Source: JBNJEM01 sp051745935
GTDB lineage: Bacteria > Planctomycetota > Planctomycetia > Pirellulales > Pirellulaceae
Assembly: GCA_051745935.1 (NCBI GenBank)
Contig: JBNJEM010000037.1
Coordinates: forward strand, 1 to 24,542
Reading direction: 5' to 3'
Length of the DNA stretch: 24,542 nucleotides
Shown: in pieces, positions 22,396 to 24,542 of the stretch
Layout of the letters: each line of letters starts with the position of its first letter
Position numbering within the stretch: the stretch's first letter is position 1
Translations under genes and position numbers: made by a program
Notes under the pieces: model-generated
Databases searched by the model: none
Seen by the model: the letters and a program-made list of their open reading frames with translations, nothing else
Told to the model about the DNA's origin: nothing

Positions 22396-23802
22396 TCAAA
22401 CATCCAGGTTCCCGCCTCGCTCACATACCACCCGGCGCACTTCTGCGGGTTCCAGATCGCGAGGATCGCAATTTCTACTGACCGCCATGGCTGCGGTGAT
22501 TCCGGCGGCTTGCCCCATCATGGCGGCGCTTGTGGAAACACGTGCCGAGGAGAGAGCCAACTGATCCGCCGACAAGTTGCGACCGGCCATCATCAGGTTC
22601 TTTCCGTCCCGAGCGATCAGGCTGCGCAGGGGGATGTGGTAGGGTGGCACGGCAAGCTCGTCCTTGGGCAGGATGTAGGTCCGCTTGTCGTCGTCAGGTT
22701 TGTGGCCGTCCAGGTAGAACGTGCCGCGAGCCACTCCGTCGTCGAAAGCACGACCGGCTCGGAGGTCGTCCGCTGTCAGCACGTAATCGCCCATGATTCG
22801 GGCTCCCTCGCGAATGCCGATGATCGGCGAGCAGTGGTCCAATCGCCAAGGTTTCTTCTGAACGCGCTGGTGAAAATCCATGACCTCCATCATGCGGCGT
22901 CTGCCCTGAATCTCGGCCGCGGTCAGACTCTCCGTGTCGGTCGCATCGAACATCGGAATTTTGATTTTGATCGCATTGCCGCCCGGTCCGTCGGGCCACA
23001 CACTGGTCATGGGGAGGTCCGCCTTGTCGGCGATCGGCTCGAACCAGCCTTCCGGCAGTGACGGTCCCGTATCGGTTTGCTTCACGTGGCGGACGAAATA
23101 CATCATGGACATCGGCAGTCGCCAGCGACCGTCGTACCAGTCGCTCATCGTTTCGAATCCCGCCATCCGCGCGAGCACGGATTCGCCGCTACAATCGACG
23201 AACTGCGCCGCCCGCAGTGCTTCCGGGCCCGATGGGCCGCACACGATACATTCGTTGATTCGTCCCTGGTCGACTCGCGCATCCACGAATCGCGTATGCA
23301 GCAAGAGCTTGACTCCCCGCCGCAGCAAGAGTTCCTGCAAGATGACCGCCATTGTCTCGTAGTGAAAAACCGAAGACTTTCCATGACCGATCGCGCCCCA
23401 CGCGTCCAGATCCGAGACAATCTCTGCAAACACTTCACCCAACGCCGCCCGAACCTGACTTCCATCGCAAAAGTTGGCAACGCCGCCCGACGTCAACACA
23501 CCACCGGTGACCGCGAAACGTTCAACCAATATCACCTTGGCGCCTGAGCGGGCCGCTGCGGCCGCGGCGCAGACACCAGCGATCCCGCCGCCGATCACGG
23601 CCACATCTGCCTCGTAGCGAACCGGAACCTTGCGGCTCCAAGTGATCTCAGACAGCGAGTCGGTCTGCTGTGGCTCGTTGGATTGATCCGTAGTTGCTAC
23701 CGGCTGGCCGGCGTCTTGCGATTGCTTGCCTTGGGCTTGCTGCGCCGCGATCCAACCCGCGGCACCGGCCGCGGTCGCGGTCAGGAATTGCCGGCGTTTC
23801 AT
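22396..23802 (-). CDS. Tat-exported FAD-dependent oxidoreductase, 468 aa
   Basis: This belongs to the FAD_oxidored (PF12831-like) group of flavoproteins common in carbohydrate loci of planctomycetes and Bacteroidetes. The N-terminus is a Tat signal (MKRRQFLTATAAGAAGWIAA). The dinucleotide-binding fold is VAVIGGGIAGVCAAAAAARS with GGGIAG at 71-76 and the FAD-ribose Glu94 in ILVER, followed by VTGGVLTSGGVANF. The C-terminal FAD contact is MMAGRNLSADQLALSSARVS. Tail length is normal. GGAGGT lies five bases before the ATG, the best ribosome binding site in the window. The substrate is not evident. It is divergent from the right-edge gene only by a 206-base gap on the same strand, so both could be one transcript. 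Confidence 0.9.
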   Translation of the reverse strand: MKRRQFLTATAAGAAGWIAAQQAQGKQSQDAGQPVATTDQSNEPQQTDSLSEITWSRKVPVRYEADVAVIGGGIAGVCAAAAAARSGAKVILVERFAVTGGVLTSGGVANFCDGSQVRAALGEVFAEIVSDLDAWGAIGHGKSSVFHYETMAVILQELLLRRGVKLLLHTRFVDARVDQGRINECIVCGPSGPEALRAAQFVDCSGESVLARMAGFETMSDWYDGRWRLPMSMMYFVRHVKQTDTGPSLPEGWFEPIADKADLPMTSVWPDGPGGNAIKIKIPMFDATDTESLTAAEIQGRRRMMEVMDFHQRVQKKPWRLDHCSPIIGIREGARIMGDYVLTADDLRAGRAFDDGVARGTFYLDGHKPDDDKRTYILPKDELAVPPYHIPLRSLIARDGKNLMMAGRNLSADQLALSSARVSTSAAMMGQAAGITAAMAVSRNCDPRDLEPAEVRRVVCERGGNLDV

Positions 23803-23807
23803 GATTC

Positions 23808-23813
23808 ACCTCC
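23808..23813 (-). promoter_or_regulatory. Shine-Dalgarno site of the FAD oxidoreductase
   Basis: GGAGGT on the minus strand, five bases before ATG at 23802. Confidence 0.8.
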
Positions 23814-24008
23814 GTTGCCTCAGGTTCACTGGGCGGCAGGGCCGCCAACCAAATTCGAGCTACCGGTCGGTATAGGTTCGCTCCGGTTGGTCACTAACTG
23901 GGTGAAAACGTCAATGATCTTGGACATTGGTAATACAAGGTGGCCGGGCCGGGGACTCACTGAGGCGGGATGAGCAGGAGTGGGCCGGCCCAGCAGTTTC
24001 CGGAATGG

Positions 24009-24542
24009 CTACGGTCTGGCCTTCGAGTCTGCGGGTGGAGCCAACAGGATGCCGCCGGTCCAGTTTCCCTGAGGGATTTCGATGCGTTCTCCGGCTTTCA
24101 ACTGGCGCTGGAACACCTTCATCCCGGTCCGTCCGGAATCGGTGTAGTGGAAGCTAAGCTCCGCCCCCGGCCGCCATTGTCCGATGTCGATTCCCGGCTG
24201 CGAGGTTGCCGTGGCGACGTGGACGGTGGTGTCGCGCTTCGCCGTAACCGCGACCTTGGGGTTCCGGCCGCCGAGCGTTTGGGTGTATCGCCACCCGCGG
24301 AGTTTCTCGGGCACCTGCTTCCACACGTAATTGCGATTGCCGAAGGCCTGGGAGTCTTCCTCAAGCGTTTCCAGGGTGAACCCCCGGCCTTCGACGACCA
24401 GCGCGCCCAGGTCGAGTTCGACCGGTCCGGGCGGTTGGAGACTTTTGGGGTCGACGACCGAGTCGGCCATTGTCAGCTCACGGAAATCTTCGAAGCGATG
24501 GAACGTGAGGTAATTGGCATCGTGTCCCCGGTGCGCCCCGCC
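24009..24542 (-). CDS. C-terminal part of a larger protein, possibly sialidase/BNR-like (runs off the window)
   Basis: The frame is open to the right edge, so the true start lies outside. An internal ATG at 24470 is not the start, because GHDANYLTFHRFEDFREL just upstream reads as well-formed protein in the same frame. That motif resembles the end of BNR or sialidase-type beta-propellers. A beta-sandwich-like tail of about 130 residues follows: GWRYTQTLGGRNP, AVTAKRDTTVHVATA, LKAGERIEIPQGNWTGGILL. The visible part is 177 residues. It would fit the sugar-degradation theme of the region, but the enzyme class is a guess. It sits upstream of the FAD oxidoreductase on the same strand, with about 200 bases between. 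Confidence 0.65.
   Translation of the reverse strand, partial: GGAHRGHDANYLTFHRFEDFRELTMADSVVDPKSLQPPGPVELDLGALVVEGRGFTLETLEEDSQAFGNRNYVWKQVPEKLRGWRYTQTLGGRNPKVAVTAKRDTTVHVATATSQPGIDIGQWRPGAELSFHYTDSGRTGMKVFQRQLKAGERIEIPQGNWTGGILLAPPADSKARP

Noticed and set aside
22108..23061. A 317-codon plus-strand frame across the FAD oxidoreductase
   Set aside because: It lies antisense to the FAD-binding gene, whose GGGIAG motif, Tat signal and Shine-Dalgarno are clear.

Overview
The window looks like a piece of a planctomycete-type chromosome (phylum Planctomycetota, or a close PVC relative). This is inferred from content, not proven. The content includes secreted carbohydrate-active enzymes, Tat-exported Gfo/Idh/MocA oxidoreductases, two DUF1593 (Sde182-type) proteins, a GH127 (DUF1680) protein, low gene density with long gaps, few strong Shine-Dalgarno sites, and many decayed mobile elements. 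No rRNA, tRNA or CRISPR array was found.

Layout. 1-1119 holds no recognisable gene. 1120-2035 has a small helical hypothetical protein and a GNAT acetyltransferase cut after about 40 residues. 2036-2689 (minus) is an exported DJ-1/PfpI protein. 3382-5265 encodes a secreted protein built of four repeated GxW lipocalin-like units. 5508-6995 is a Tat-exported amidohydrolase. 7166-9835 (minus) is a large GH127 beta-L-arabinofuranosidase-type enzyme whose 5' end contains a 77-bp palindromic repeat read in frame. 9836-11900 is a mobile-element graveyard: IS701-like and IS4-family transposase pieces, an integron-integrase-type recombinase piece, an IS91-type piece, and two inverted-repeat elements of 116 and 256 bp. 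11908-12357 (minus) is a GspG-like protein with an extra C-terminal membrane segment, followed by two decayed coding stretches.

12992-22395 is a sugar-degradation region read mainly on the plus strand. It has a secreted protein of unknown function, a GH28/pectate-lyase-fold protein cut to 191 residues, an intact Tat-exported Gfo/Idh/MocA oxidoreductase, and a second oxidoreductase cut after 66 native residues at a repeat. Two DUF1593 paralogues follow, one with an N-terminal LamG-like domain. 22396-23802 (minus) is a Tat-exported FAD-dependent oxidoreductase. The last gene (minus) enters from beyond the right edge.

Taken together (inference), GH127, GH28, the DUF1593 pair and the oxidoreductases suggest breakdown of an arabinose- and galacturonate-containing plant or algal polysaccharide outside the cytoplasm. 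Several genes survive only as 5' stubs, and two of these lie at or beside repeats, so the locus appears to have been remodelled by repeat insertion and deletion. The most unusual items are the four-repeat protein, the 77-bp repeat inside the GH127 gene, the shared repeat motif at a truncation point, and the DUF1593 pair with different acidic motifs.
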